Origin: Geobacter sp.
GTDB taxonomy: Bacteria; Desulfobacterota; Desulfuromonadia; Geobacterales; Geobacteraceae
DNA length: 39,535 bases
Assembly (NCBI GenBank): GCA_003490025.1
Contig: DNJC01000082.1
Location: 2,496-42,030 of the forward strand
Direction of reading: 5' to 3'
The notes under the pieces are model-generated. The model did not search any database, was not told where the DNA came from, and saw nothing but the letters and a program-made list of their open reading frames with translations. Positions 1 to 6,704 of this stretch are shown in pieces (position 1 is the first letter of the stretch; each line of letters begins with the position of its first letter). Position numbers and translations under genes: made by a program.

Positions 1-70
1 CCCCCCAGCGGGGGGAGGTTGGAGGGGGGAAGGTTCCTTGCTTCGGACAGGCCAAGTCCCCCTCCCTGTC

Positions 71-140
71 CCTCCCCCTCCGGGGGAGGGGATCGGACAC
101 CCAGACCAGCTCCCTCTACGGGGAGGGGATCGGCCACCCC
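71..140. repeat. Two imperfect copies of a ~32-bp GC-rich palindromic repeat
   Basis: Copies at about 71-102 and 109-140 share the core GGGGAGGGGATCGG followed by MCACCC. Each begins with a C-rich arm able to pair with its G-rich arm. Related C-tract/G-tract palindromes occur at about 15801-15850 and 34861-34881. They behave like a dispersed intergenic repeat (REP-like) and have no coding potential. The remainder of positions 1-178 holds no gene that I can support. Confidence 0.6.
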
Positions 141-178
141 CGGGGAGGTTCATCCGCAACCCGCTCTAATGGGAACAG

Positions 179-206
179 TGGACAATGCGCACAGGCCTGC
201 TAGATT
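179..206 (+). promoter_or_regulatory. Probable sigma-70 promoter of the PNPOx-like gene
   Basis: TGGACA at 179-184, a 16-nt spacer, then TAGATT at 201-206. It lies about 45 nt upstream of the start codon at 252. Assigned by sequence match only. Confidence 0.4.
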
Positions 207-251
207 ATCATAGTTGGTTGGACAGCTTAAAGGAAAAAGGGGGCGACACAC

Positions 252-623
252 ATGAACCTTGCTGAACTGTTTCCTGAGGGTGGACGCGGCATTATCGGGA
301 CCGCCGACGCGAATGGCGTGGTGAACCTCGCCGTCTTTGCCATACCGCACGTGGTCGACGAGGAGACGCTGGCGTGGGGCTTCAGCGAAGGGCGCAGCAT
401 CGCGAACCTGAGGGAGAACCCGCATGCCAGTTACCTGTACCTGGCTCCGTCCAGGGGGTACAGCGGCTGGCGGTTGACCTTGACCATGAAGGAGGAAAAA
501 GGGGAGGGGGAACTGCTCGAGCAGATCAAGGAGCAGACGTTCAAGGTGGCGAGCCCGCAGGCGAGCGCCGCGGTCACCAGGGTGGCCTACTTCACGGTTG
601 ACGAGGTGCGCCCGCTGATGTGA
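252..623 (+). CDS. Pyridoxamine 5'-phosphate oxidase-family (FMN-binding split barrel) protein
   Basis: This 123-residue protein has the layout of short PNPOx-like split-barrel flavoproteins. An N-terminal strand pair (GIIGTADANGVVNLAVFAI) is followed by a central region ending in NPHASYLYL, and a C-terminal half with TRVAYFTVDEVRPLM. Family members bind FMN or F420/heme and reduce small substrates, but none of the residues fixes the substrate, so no specific reaction is proposed. Translation starts at ATG 252, preceded by an AAGGGGG tract at slightly long spacing. The gene stands alone and abuts the convergent dtd gene (stop codons adjacent at 623/624), so the two share a 3' boundary without a terminator gap. 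Confidence 0.75.
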   Translation: MNLAELFPEGGRGIIGTADANGVVNLAVFAIPHVVDEETLAWGFSEGRSIANLRENPHASYLYLAPSRGYSGWRLTLTMKEEKGEGELLEQIKEQTFKVASPQASAAVTRVAYFTVDEVRPLM

Positions 624-1073
624 TCAACGGCCGGGCGGGGTCTCCAGGATGAACGTTACCGGGCCGTCGTTCACCAGCGAAACTTCCATGTCGGCCTGGA
701 AGATCCCGCTTTGCACCGTTACCCCGAGTTCCCAGACCTGTCCCATGAAATAGTTGTAGAGGCGGTTGGCCTCCTCCGGGTCGGCCGCCGTATCGAAAGA
801 GGGGCGGCGCCCCTTGGAGCAGTTCCCCGCCAGCGTGAACTGCGATACGGCCAGCATTTCACCCCCCACGTCCTGCAGGGCCAGGTTCATCTTTCCCTGC
901 CCGTCCGGGAAAATCCTCAGGTTGACGATCTTTTCGGCCATCCAGTCGGCCTGCTTGCGGCCGTCCCCCATCTCGACGCCCAAGAGGACCAGGACGCCGG
1001 TACCGATCTCCCCGACCACCCTTCCATCCACCCGCACCCGCGCCTCTTTAACCCGCTGGATCACCGCCTTCAC
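624..1073 (-). CDS. dtd: D-aminoacyl-tRNA deacylase
   Basis: Hydrolyses the ester between D-amino acids (and glycine mischarged on tRNA-Ala) and tRNA, a cytosolic proofreading step. The 149-residue product matches the family length. It carries both signature motifs: SQFTL (77-81) followed by KGRRPSF, and the Gly-cisPro motif NDGPVT (135-140) that excludes L-amino acids. The start is GTG at 1073, chosen because AGGAGG lies 7 nt upstream and the protein then begins KAVIQRV as in homologues. The GTG overlaps the TGA of the upstream macrodomain gene (GTGA), so the two are probably translationally coupled. Confidence 0.93.
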   Translation of the reverse strand: MKAVIQRVKEARVRVDGRVVGEIGTGVLVLLGVEMGDGRKQADWMAEKIVNLRIFPDGQGKMNLALQDVGGEMLAVSQFTLAGNCSKGRRPSFDTAADPEEANRLYNYFMGQVWELGVTVQSGIFQADMEVSLVNDGPVTFILETPPGR

Positions 1074-1588
1074 GCAAAAACCTCCTGCATCGTCTCCTGG
1101 TACATCTGTTCCGCCTCCGGTGAGAAGGCGACCAGGATCACCTTTTCCAGTTCCGGGTAGGCGGAGAGGGCCGACTTGGTCTCTTCCAGGGCGGTCCTCG
1201 CTGCGGGTTTCATGGGGTAGCCGTAGACGCCGGTGCTGATGGCGGGGAAGGCTATGCTCTTGAGGCCGTGCCGATGGGCCAGCCGGAAGGAGTTTCGGTA
1301 GCATGAGCGGAGCAGTTCCTGCTCTCCCCTGGTGCCGCCGTGCCAGACCGGCCCGACGGTGTGGATCACGTGCCGTGCGGCAAGCCGGTAACCCGCGGTG
1401 ATCTTCGCCTCGCCGGTGGCGCAGCCGTCGAGCGTCCTGCATTCGGCGAGGAGTTCCGGCCCCGCCGCGCGGTGTATGGCGCCGTCGACCCCTCCGCCGC
1501 CGAGAAGGGAGCTGTTCGCGGCGTTGACGATGGCGTCGACGTCGAGCCTCGTTATGTCACCCCGCCATATCTCGATCTTTTCGCGCAT
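1070..1588 (-). CDS. Macrodomain protein, probable O-acetyl-ADP-ribose deacetylase (YmdB-like)
   Basis: A 172-residue single macrodomain of the type that binds ADP-ribose and removes acetyl or ADP-ribosyl esters. Visible family motifs are DITRLDVDAIVNAAN (11-25), the glycine-rich GGGGVDGAIHRAAG (30-43), HTVGPVW (76-82) and the phosphate-binding loop AFPAISTGVYGYP (113-125). The chosen start is ATG 1588, because GGAG lies 6 nt upstream; an in-frame start at 1612 would fall inside the upstream heptamer repeat and lacks a ribosome site. The gene ends by overlapping dtd. The substrate (O-acetyl-ADP-ribose or ADP-ribosylated protein or nucleic acid) cannot be told from the sequence. Confidence 0.88.
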   Translation of the reverse strand: MREKIEIWRGDITRLDVDAIVNAANSSLLGGGGVDGAIHRAAGPELLAECRTLDGCATGEAKITAGYRLAARHVIHTVGPVWHGGTRGEQELLRSCYRNSFRLAHRHGLKSIAFPAISTGVYGYPMKPAARTALEETKSALSAYPELEKVILVAFSPEAEQMYQETMQEVFA

Positions 1589-1600
1589 GTGCACTCCGTA

Positions 1601-1627
1601 AACAATTGACAATGGACAATTGACAAC
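1601..1627. repeat. Heptamer tandem repeat (ACAATTG/ACAATGG)
   Basis: About three and a half copies of the 7-mer ACAATKG stand between nfo and the macrodomain gene. A related copy (CAATTGTCAATT) lies at 2956-2967 between the HIT and dapF genes. The heptamer is partly self-complementary, so the array can fold either way. Confidence 0.6.
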
Positions 1628-1671
1628 GAAAACCGATCCGGAAAGCGAAAAGCTGCAGCGGCCGGATATTG

Positions 1672-2523
1672 CTACTCTTCGACCAGACTCCTGAGCAACT
1701 TGAGGTTTACCGCGTCCATCTCGTCGGAATCCCCTTTCGGGGTTTCTATGAATTTCGGGATCTGCTTGAAGTGCGGGTCGTTAAGGATGAAGCGGAACGG
1801 CTCCAGGCCGAGGGTTCCGGCGCCGATGTGCTCGTGGCGGTCCACCTTGCAGCCGAGCCCTTTCTTGGAGTCGTTCAGGTGGAAGCTCATGAGCCTCGAT
1901 ATGCCGAGCGCGTCGTCGAAGGCCTCGAAGGTTCTCTGGTAGCCGTCCCGGTGGGTCAGCTCGTAGCCGGAGGCAAAGGCGTGGCAGGTGTCGAAGCAGA
2001 CGCCGAAGCGGGTAGGGTAGGAGGACCCCTCGATGATCGCCTTCAGGTGGTCGAAGGTGTAGCCGAGGTTGCTCCCCTGGCCCGCCGTGTTCTCCAGGAG
2101 CACCTTGCCGGTGAACTGCGGCACTTGGGAGAAGAGGATGTCGAACGCCTCGCAGACGCGCCTGATGCCGACCTCCTCGCCGTCTCCGTTGTGGGAGCCG
2201 GGGTGCATCACGATCTTGTCTATGCCGAGCCTCGCGCAGCGCTCCAGTTCGTCCCTGAAGGCGATGAGGCTCTTGTCGAGCACCTCGCCCGGCGCCGCGG
2301 CAAGGTTGATCAGGTAGATGTCGTGGCTCACCACGTCCGCCAGCCCCGAGGCCGCGAACTTCTCCCGGAACAGCGCCGCGTCCTGGTCCGAGACCGCTTT
2401 GCCGCGCCACTGGTTGGCGTTCTGGGTGAACACCTGGATGACGCTGCAGCCGGAGCTTACCCCGCGGTCGATGGCGTTGTGGATCCCCCCTGCGATAGAT
2501 ACGTGTGCGCCCAAGAGGTCCAT
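1672..2523 (-). CDS. nfo: Endonuclease IV (deoxyribonuclease IV)
   Basis: AP endonuclease of base-excision repair, cutting 5' of abasic sites with a trinuclear zinc centre. The 283-residue length is close to E. coli Nfo (285). Metal-ligand motifs appear in the expected order: HPGSHNG, LENTAGQGSNLG, FDTCHAFASGYEL, FHLNDSKKGLG, DRHEHIGAGTLG and IETPKG. The start at 2523 (MDLLGAHVS) has AAAAGG 6 nt upstream; an alternative ATG at 2529 overlaps the stop of the HIT gene (ATGA). Either way, translation is coupled to the upstream HIT-family gene, and the two probably form one transcript. Confidence 0.95.
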   Translation of the reverse strand: MDLLGAHVSIAGGIHNAIDRGVSSGCSVIQVFTQNANQWRGKAVSDQDAALFREKFAASGLADVVSHDIYLINLAAAPGEVLDKSLIAFRDELERCARLGIDKIVMHPGSHNGDGEEVGIRRVCEAFDILFSQVPQFTGKVLLENTAGQGSNLGYTFDHLKAIIEGSSYPTRFGVCFDTCHAFASGYELTHRDGYQRTFEAFDDALGISRLMSFHLNDSKKGLGCKVDRHEHIGAGTLGLEPFRFILNDPHFKQIPKFIETPKGDSDEMDAVNLKLLRSLVEE

Positions 2524-2525
2524 GC

Positions 2526-2942
2526 TCATCCTTTTTCCAGGTGCGACCTGATCAGTTCGGCCCGCTCGAGGTATTCCCCGTCCGGCAAGAGGAGTTCCTG
2601 GTGCGGCTCGCTCCAGTGCGGGCGGGGCCACAGCGGGTCCGTCGAGCGGCGCGGAACGATGTGCCAGTGCATGTGCGGCGCCATGTTCCCGAGCAGCTCG
2701 TAGTTGATTTTATCCGGGCCGAATGCCTTGTAGAGCGCCTTGGCGACTGCGGTTACCTCAGCCATGACGCCGTTTCGCACGCCTTCGTCGAGGTGAAAAA
2801 GTTCGGTGACGTGGGTCTTGGTATAGACGAAGCAGTAACCGGGAAAGAACTGGTCCCGGTTCAGCGATACCAGGGTGTGCTCCATCTCGATCACCCGCTG
2901 GTTCTCGTCGTCTTTCCACTTGGTGCAGATAGGGCAGGTCAT
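2526..2942 (-). CDS. HIT-family (histidine triad) nucleotide hydrolase/transferase
   Basis: A 138-residue protein with the histidine triad HMHWH (90-94), whose central His forms the nucleotidyl intermediate in this family. The N-terminus has CPIC (3-6), which with downstream residues may bind zinc as in some HIT proteins. The PHMHWHIVPR context and the C-terminal WPRPHW region resemble the diadenosine-polyphosphate-hydrolase-like branch, but the substrate is not determinable. It sits immediately upstream of nfo with a 3-7 nt overlap. The pairing with a repair nuclease may be only operonic convenience. Confidence 0.9.
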   Translation of the reverse strand: MTCPICTKWKDDENQRVIEMEHTLVSLNRDQFFPGYCFVYTKTHVTELFHLDEGVRNGVMAEVTAVAKALYKAFGPDKINYELLGNMAPHMHWHIVPRRSTDPLWPRPHWSEPHQELLLPDGEYLERAELIRSHLEKG

Positions 2943-2971
2943 AAAAATCCTAAATCAATTGTCAATTCGGT

Positions 2972-3808
2972 TTAAATACCTATTTCGCCGGTGAAAACCT
3001 CGACCGCCGGGCCGGTCATGTAGATGCTGCCGTCGTCGCCCCACTCCATCTCCAGATCGCCGCCGGTGAGGTGGTTCAGGATCTTCTTCTCGGTGAGGCC
3101 ATTCAGCACGCAGGCGGCCGTGACGGCGCTGGAGCCGGTGCCGCAGGCGAGGGTCTCGCCGGCGCCGCGCTCCCAGGTGCGCTGGCGCACTTCGGTGCGG
3201 GAGATGATCTGGACGAACTCGACGTTGGTGCGGCGCGGGAAGAGTTCGTGGTTCTCGATCAGCGGACCGTACTTCTCGACCTGGAACGACTCCACGTCAT
3301 CGACGAAGATGACGCAGTGCGGGTTTCCCATCGAGGCGCAGGTGATGTCGAAGGTCGAGTGGAGGATGTTGAGCGGCACGCCGATGACCTGCTCGTCCGG
3401 GTTCCCGACCATCGGGATCTCCTTCCTGGTCAGCCGGGGAGGCCCCATGTTGACCCGGACCTTCGCCACCTTGTCGTCGGCGCCGGTGACAAGCTGCAGG
3501 GTAAGAACCCCCGCGCCTGTTTCCGCGCTGATCTCCTTCTTCCCGACGATGCCGTGGTCGTAGGCGTACTTCGCGACGCAGCGGATGCCGTTGCCGCACA
3601 TCTCGCTTTCCGAGCCGTCCGAGTTGAACATCCGCATCCTGACGTCCGCGACCTCGCTCGGCATGATCAGGATCAGGCCGTCCGAGCCGATGCCGAAGTT
3701 GCGGTTCGATACCTTGATGGCGACCGTCGCCGGGTCCTGCACCGTCTCCTCGAAACAATTCACATATACGTAGTCGTTTCCGGCGCCCTGCATCTTCGTG
3801 AATTTCAT
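2972..3808 (-). CDS. dapF: Diaminopimelate epimerase
   Basis: Interconverts LL- and meso-diaminopimelate in lysine and peptidoglycan biosynthesis using two cysteines and no cofactor. Both catalytic cysteines are visible: Cys71 in CGNGIRC and Cys222 in ACGTGSSA. The N-terminal MQGAGNDYVYVNCF and GERGAGETLACG-type block (written here as WERGAGETLACG) are typical. The start at 3808 (MKFTKMQG) is preceded by a G-rich Shine-Dalgarno-like stretch and gives 278 residues, the usual family length; the frame remains open 60 nt further upstream without homology. It stands alone on the minus strand, divergent from the small gene at 3945. Confidence 0.95.
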   Translation of the reverse strand: MKFTKMQGAGNDYVYVNCFEETVQDPATVAIKVSNRNFGIGSDGLILIMPSEVADVRMRMFNSDGSESEMCGNGIRCVAKYAYDHGIVGKKEISAETGAGVLTLQLVTGADDKVAKVRVNMGPPRLTRKEIPMVGNPDEQVIGVPLNILHSTFDITCASMGNPHCVIFVDDVESFQVEKYGPLIENHELFPRRTNVEFVQIISRTEVRQRTWERGAGETLACGTGSSAVTAACVLNGLTEKKILNHLTGGDLEMEWGDDGSIYMTGPAVEVFTGEIGI

Positions 3809-3886
3809 AGGAAGCCCCCCGGGTCGAAAGTGTCTTTCTCTAATAACAAAAACGGCAGACGGCAACAAGAAAAAAACCGGAGTTGC

Positions 3887-3916
3887 TTGACCGCCGGGGG
3901 ATCTTTTAAGTAAGAT
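3887..3916 (+). promoter_or_regulatory. Promoter with internal inverted repeat upstream of the 69-residue gene
   Basis: TTGACC at 3887-3892, an 18-nt spacer, then TAAGAT at 3911-3916. The 3901-3916 segment is an inverted repeat (ATCTT-N6-AAGAT) covering the -10, so a regulator could bind there. Inference from sequence only. Confidence 0.35.
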
Positions 3917-3944
3917 CGTCGGAAAAAGAGGACGGAGGAAATCA

Positions 3945-4154
3945 ATGGAGCTGAAGAACAGGATGTGGATGAACGGTAGTCTCGAGTGGTACGCCTACAT
4001 CGGCGATGCCGAGGTGTTCCTCGGGGGGCGGGAGGTCCCTACACCCCTGGAAGAGGGGGACAAGTGGACCAACGCCTACGGTGACGTCTTCCAGATCATC
4101 GACGGGAGCATCGTCCTTCTCGAGAGGGTGGAGCCGCCGCAGAGATACTGGTAG
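3945..4154 (+). CDS. Conserved-looking small hypothetical protein (69 aa)
   Basis: I do not recognise a family. The frame has a strong ribosome site (GGAGGAAATCA before ATG) and GC-rich third positions like its neighbours, so it is probably real. The protein is soluble and acidic to neutral, rich in Trp/Tyr (WYAYIGDAEVF, WTNAYGDVFQII), with alternating hydrophobic residues that suggest a small beta-barrel. No cysteines, signal peptide or membrane segment are present. It has its own likely promoter and is separated from the Rrf2 gene by about 107 nt. Confidence 0.65.
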   Translation: MELKNRMWMNGSLEWYAYIGDAEVFLGGREVPTPLEEGDKWTNAYGDVFQIIDGSIVLLERVEPPQRYW

Positions 4155-4203
4155 CATGCCTCGCGGAAGCGGTCAACAATGAGGTGCCCCTCCGTGTTAA
4201 TTC

Positions 4204-4232
4204 TTGACATGATATCTGTGGTATTGTAATCT
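4204..4232 (+). promoter_or_regulatory. Promoter of the Rrf2-family gene
   Basis: A perfect TTGACA (4204-4209) is followed by exactly 17 nt and TAATCT (4227-4232). The leader to ATG 4262 is about 25 nt and contains GGGGGG as ribosome site. Rrf2 proteins often repress their own promoter, but no clear palindrome is visible here. Confidence 0.5.
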
Positions 4233-4261
4233 CGCTTATCCATCAACACGGGGGGAATACC

Positions 4262-4720
4262 ATGAGACTTTCCACCAAGAGCCGTTACGGCCTGCGGGCT
4301 CTTTTCGACATCGCTTACAACGCCGGGTCCCAGCCCGCACAGATACAGGACATTTCGCGCCGGCAGGACATCTCGCCCCGTTACCTGGAGCAGATCTTCC
4401 AGGGGCTGAAAAAGCACGGCATCCTGAAGAGCAAGCGCGGTCCGCAGGGTGGGTACTGTCTCGCCAAGAGCCCCGAGGAGATCACGGTCCGCGCCGTAAT
4501 CGAGGCGACGGAGGGGGACACCCTCATCGTCGACTGCGCCGGCAGGAAGAGGGGCGAGTGCAGCTTCGACGGGAGTTGTGTCACGCAGACGGTATGGGAG
4601 GAGTCCAACTCCAGGCTGAACGAGTTCTTCGATTCGGTAACGCTGAAGACCCTGTGCGACCGGGGCGAGTCGCTCGGGATCAAGCGGGAGCAGGATCACC
4701 GCTTCATGTACTTCATCTGA
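4262..4720 (+). CDS. Rrf2-family transcriptional regulator, probable Fe-S sensor
   Basis: This 152-residue protein begins with the classic Rrf2 winged-helix N-terminus MRLSTKSRYGLRAL, followed by ISPRYLEQIFQGLKKHGILKSKRGPQ-type recognition and wing segments. Three cysteines at 92, 100 and 106 correspond in position to the IscR/RsrR cluster loop (C-x7-C-x5-C here, versus C-x5-C-x5-C in IscR). An iron-sulfur cofactor is therefore plausible but not proven. No isc or cys genes lie nearby; the next gene downstream on the same strand is larE, a sulfur-transfer enzyme, 95 nt away. Regulation of larE is possible. Confidence 0.88.
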   Translation: MRLSTKSRYGLRALFDIAYNAGSQPAQIQDISRRQDISPRYLEQIFQGLKKHGILKSKRGPQGGYCLAKSPEEITVRAVIEATEGDTLIVDCAGRKRGECSFDGSCVTQTVWEESNSRLNEFFDSVTLKTLCDRGESLGIKREQDHRFMYFI

Positions 4721-4815
4721 CGGCACGGCAAAGGCGAACAACCGCGGCGGCCGCTGTGCAGGCGGCGCGGCGGGATGTCATGCCGAACCGCCTGCCGCCC
4801 GGTACCTGAGGCTTA

Positions 4816-5622
4816 ATGGAATCTGCAAAAGACAAATACGCGAAGCTGCAGGGAATCCTCCGCGAGATGGGTTCTCTGCTGGTCGCCTTCTCCGGCGGCG
4901 TCGACTCCACCTTCCTCCTGAAGGCCGCCCATGACACGCTGGGCGGCGCTGCCGTCCTGGCGCTGACCGCCACCTCCCCCACCTATCCAGAATCCGAACT
5001 GGAGGAAGCCAAGCGTCTCGCCGCCATGATAGGGGCGCGGCAGGTCCTCATCGAGTCCAACGAGCTGGAGATCCCCGGTTTCAGCCACAACCCCAAGGAC
5101 CGCTGCTACCACTGCAAGAGCGAGCTGTTCCGGCTTTGCACCGACAAGGCGCGCGAGGTCGGGCTCGCCTTCGTCGCCGACGGGAGCAACACGGACGACC
5201 TCGGGGACTACCGCCCCGGGAGGACCGCCGCGTGCGAGCTGAAGGTCCGTTCGCCGCTCTTGGAGGCGGGGCTCTCCAAGGGGGAGATCCGCGAGCTGAG
5301 CCGTGAACTCGGCCTCCCCACCTGGGACAAGCAGGCCTACGCCTGCCTGGCCAGCCGTTTCCCCTACGGGACCGAGATCACCGGGGAGAGGCTGAACCAG
5401 GTGGAGCGCTGCGAGGAGTTTCTGAAAGGTGAGGGTTTCACGGTGTACCGGGTGAGGTTCCACCAGGAGAGCGCGCGGATCGAACTCTGCGAGGCGGAGC
5501 TTTCGCGCATGCTGGAACCCTCCCTGAGGAAAAGGACGGTCGATTTCTTCCGCGCTGCCGGGTTCACCTACGTCTCCGTGGATCTGCAGGGGTACCGCAC
5601 CGGCAGCATGAACGAGGGGTGA
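4816..5622 (+). CDS. larE: ATP-dependent sacrificial sulfur transferase LarE-type
   Basis: PP-loop ATPase of 268 residues. The nucleotide-binding SGGVDS is at 26-31 and a conserved Cys at 177 lies in AYACLASRFPYG, matching the sacrificial Cys176 of Lactobacillus LarE. LarE donates sulfur to the pyridinium dinucleotide that becomes the nickel-pincer cofactor of lactate racemase. No larA, larB or larC is present in the window, so the partner is unknown and the protein may serve another thiolation. The start at 4816 has GAGG 5 nt upstream. The gene lies 95 nt downstream of the Rrf2 regulator. Confidence 0.88.
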   Translation: MESAKDKYAKLQGILREMGSLLVAFSGGVDSTFLLKAAHDTLGGAAVLALTATSPTYPESELEEAKRLAAMIGARQVLIESNELEIPGFSHNPKDRCYHCKSELFRLCTDKAREVGLAFVADGSNTDDLGDYRPGRTAACELKVRSPLLEAGLSKGEIRELSRELGLPTWDKQAYACLASRFPYGTEITGERLNQVERCEEFLKGEGFTVYRVRFHQESARIELCEAELSRMLEPSLRKRTVDFFRAAGFTYVSVDLQGYRTGSMNEG

Positions 5623-5628
5623 CGGGGT

Positions 5629-6060
5629 TTATTTCACCTCGACCGTCAAGGCGGTGCCTTTCTTGGGGATGGTGATGGTGAGCACGCCGTAGTCGCAGCT
5701 GGCGCTGAGCCTCGACGTGTCGAGTTCGGGGTGGAGCGAGAAGCTCCTCTGGAAGGGGCCGAAGTAGCGCTCGATCCTGTGGAAGCTCTCCTTCCGGATC
5801 TCCTCGCTCTGTTTTCTCTCCCCCTTCACGGTCAGGGTCTGTTCCTCGACCCTGATCTCGATCTCCTTCTGATCCATGTCCGGAAGCTCAACCTTGATGG
5901 TGACCGCCGCGCAGTCCTCGTAGACGTCGGCCGGCGGGTGCCAGACACCCTCCTTGATCTCTTCGCCGACCTCCCTGGTCCATGCCATGTCCAGAAGCCG
6001 GTTCATCTTGTCCTGCATGCTTCTGAGTTCGCTCAACGGGTTGTACCTGACGATCGCCAT
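5629..6060 (-). CDS. Hsp20 / alpha-crystallin family small heat-shock protein
   Basis: ATP-independent holdase chaperone of 143 residues. After a short N-terminal region (MAIVRYNPLSELRSMQDKM), the alpha-crystallin domain runs from about residue 40 to 135. It contains VELPDMDQKEIEI, the GERK segment, and the closing GVLTITIPK strand typical of the family. A C-terminal I-x-I tail is not obvious; the protein ends TALTVEVK, where VEV may substitute. The ribosome site is GGAGGG 5 nt before ATG 6060. Its 5' region contains a 15-bp palindrome. It converges with larE, the stop codons being only 6 nt apart. Confidence 0.93.
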   Translation of the reverse strand: MAIVRYNPLSELRSMQDKMNRLLDMAWTREVGEEIKEGVWHPPADVYEDCAAVTIKVELPDMDQKEIEIRVEEQTLTVKGERKQSEEIRKESFHRIERYFGPFQRSFSLHPELDTSRLSASCDYGVLTITIPKKGTALTVEVK

Positions 6061-6078
6061 CGCTTCCCTCCGTCTCTA

Positions 6079-6093
6079 GCGCCGTGACGGCGC
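6079..6093 (-). promoter_or_regulatory. 15-bp perfect palindrome in the Hsp20 5' region
   Basis: GCGCCGT-G-ACGGCGC lies 19-33 nt upstream of the Hsp20 start codon, directly before the ribosome site. It could be an operator or an RNA hairpin near the ribosome-binding region (a thermosensor is conceivable). TTGACA sits at 6105-6110 on the minus strand, but no good -10 follows, so the promoter type is unresolved. Confidence 0.35.
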
Positions 6094-6104
6094 GTTGGTG
6101 AAAA

Positions 6105-6145
6105 TGTCAAGGGGAGGGAGCCGTATGTTCAAGCCCCCTCCCCGT
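6105..6145 (-). terminator. GC-rich hairpin between the 57-aa gene and Hsp20
   Basis: On the minus strand GGGGAGGG pairs with CCCTCCCC across a loop, followed by TTGACATTTT. The position just after the 57-residue minus-strand gene suits a transcription terminator. The downstream T-run is interrupted, so efficiency is uncertain. Confidence 0.45.
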
Positions 6146-6173
6146 TGTTCGCTTGCTTAGAGCCTCCAGGCCC

Positions 6174-6347
6174 TCAAACCCTTTTGCCCTTGGGTACGGT
6201 GTGTTTCAACTTCTTGGAGCCGTCATAGAGGTGTTGCTTTACCTGTTCTCTCTGCGCCTTCTGGTCCTTCTTGTCGTAGTCCATTGCCAGGTTGATTTCC
6301 ACCTGCTGCGCCAGTTCGTCGATGGTTTTTTCTTCGTTTTGTGCCAT
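6174..6347 (-). CDS. Small charged hypothetical protein (57 aa)
   Basis: I do not recognise a family. The start is ATG 6347, chosen because AGGGGAG lies 6-8 nt upstream; the frame is open further upstream but that part covers the promoter. The product is highly charged and helical (EEKTIDELAQQVEINLAM, then KKDQKAQREQ), ending in a basic KLKHTVPKGKRV tail, with no cysteine or membrane segment. That composition would suit a small nucleic-acid- or protein-binding factor, but this is a guess. It is divergent from the small gene at 6531. Confidence 0.65.
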   Translation of the reverse strand: MAQNEEKTIDELAQQVEINLAMDYDKKDQKAQREQVKQHLYDGSKKLKHTVPKGKRV

Positions 6348-6426
6348 GCTGGCTCCCCTTTTGCCTGGGTTGACGTCGATGACTCCTATTGTTAGAACCT
6401 GCCGCACCCCCTTTTTAGTTTTCCAA

Positions 6427-6454
6427 AGCATAGCAGTTTGACGCATTTTTGCAA
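6427..6454 (-). promoter_or_regulatory. Promoter of the minus-strand 57-aa gene
   Basis: On the minus strand TTGCAA (6454-6449), 16 nt, then TATGCT (6432-6427). The predicted transcript has a leader of about 75 nt. Confidence 0.35.
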
Positions 6455-6468
6455 CAGAACATTTCGCC

Positions 6469-6497
6469 TTGAACCACAGGGGGTTATGGGATAATAT
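6469..6497 (+). promoter_or_regulatory. Promoter of the DUF4177-like gene and polA
   Basis: TTGAAC (6469-6474), exactly 17 nt, then TAATAT (6492-6497). It lies back to back with the minus-strand promoter at 6427-6454, giving a compact divergent control region. Confidence 0.45.
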
Positions 6498-6530
6498 GGG
6501 CGGAAATTCGCCTGTTCGAGGAGTGGTTTT

Positions 6531-6704
6531 ATGGTGCAGTACAAGGTCGTCGAGCTGAGTCACGTTTCCGAGGACTCGATCGAGGAGACGTTGAACGAAT
6601 GGACGAAACAGGGGTGGAAGTTCGACGCCATCCAGTTCGCCATGCGCGACGCGAGCAGGCGTCCCTCCATGGCCTTCGTCGTCTTCACCAAAGAGGAGAG
6701 CTAG
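6531..6704 (+). CDS. DUF4177-like small protein (57 aa) preceding polA
   Basis: A short frame beginning MVQYKVVELSHVSEDSIEET and ending AFVVFTKEES. The pattern YKVVEL ... LNEWTKQGWKFDAI ... MAFVVF resembles DUF4177, a family of about 55-65 residue proteins with a conserved GW motif and no known function. Its ribosome site is GAGGAG 7 nt before ATG 6531. The TAG stop at 6702-6704 directly abuts the GTG start of polA, and its 3' end (GAGGAGAGC) supplies the polA ribosome site, so the two are certainly co-transcribed. Confidence 0.75.
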   Translation: MVQYKVVELSHVSEDSIEETLNEWTKQGWKFDAIQFAMRDASRRPSMAFVVFTKEES

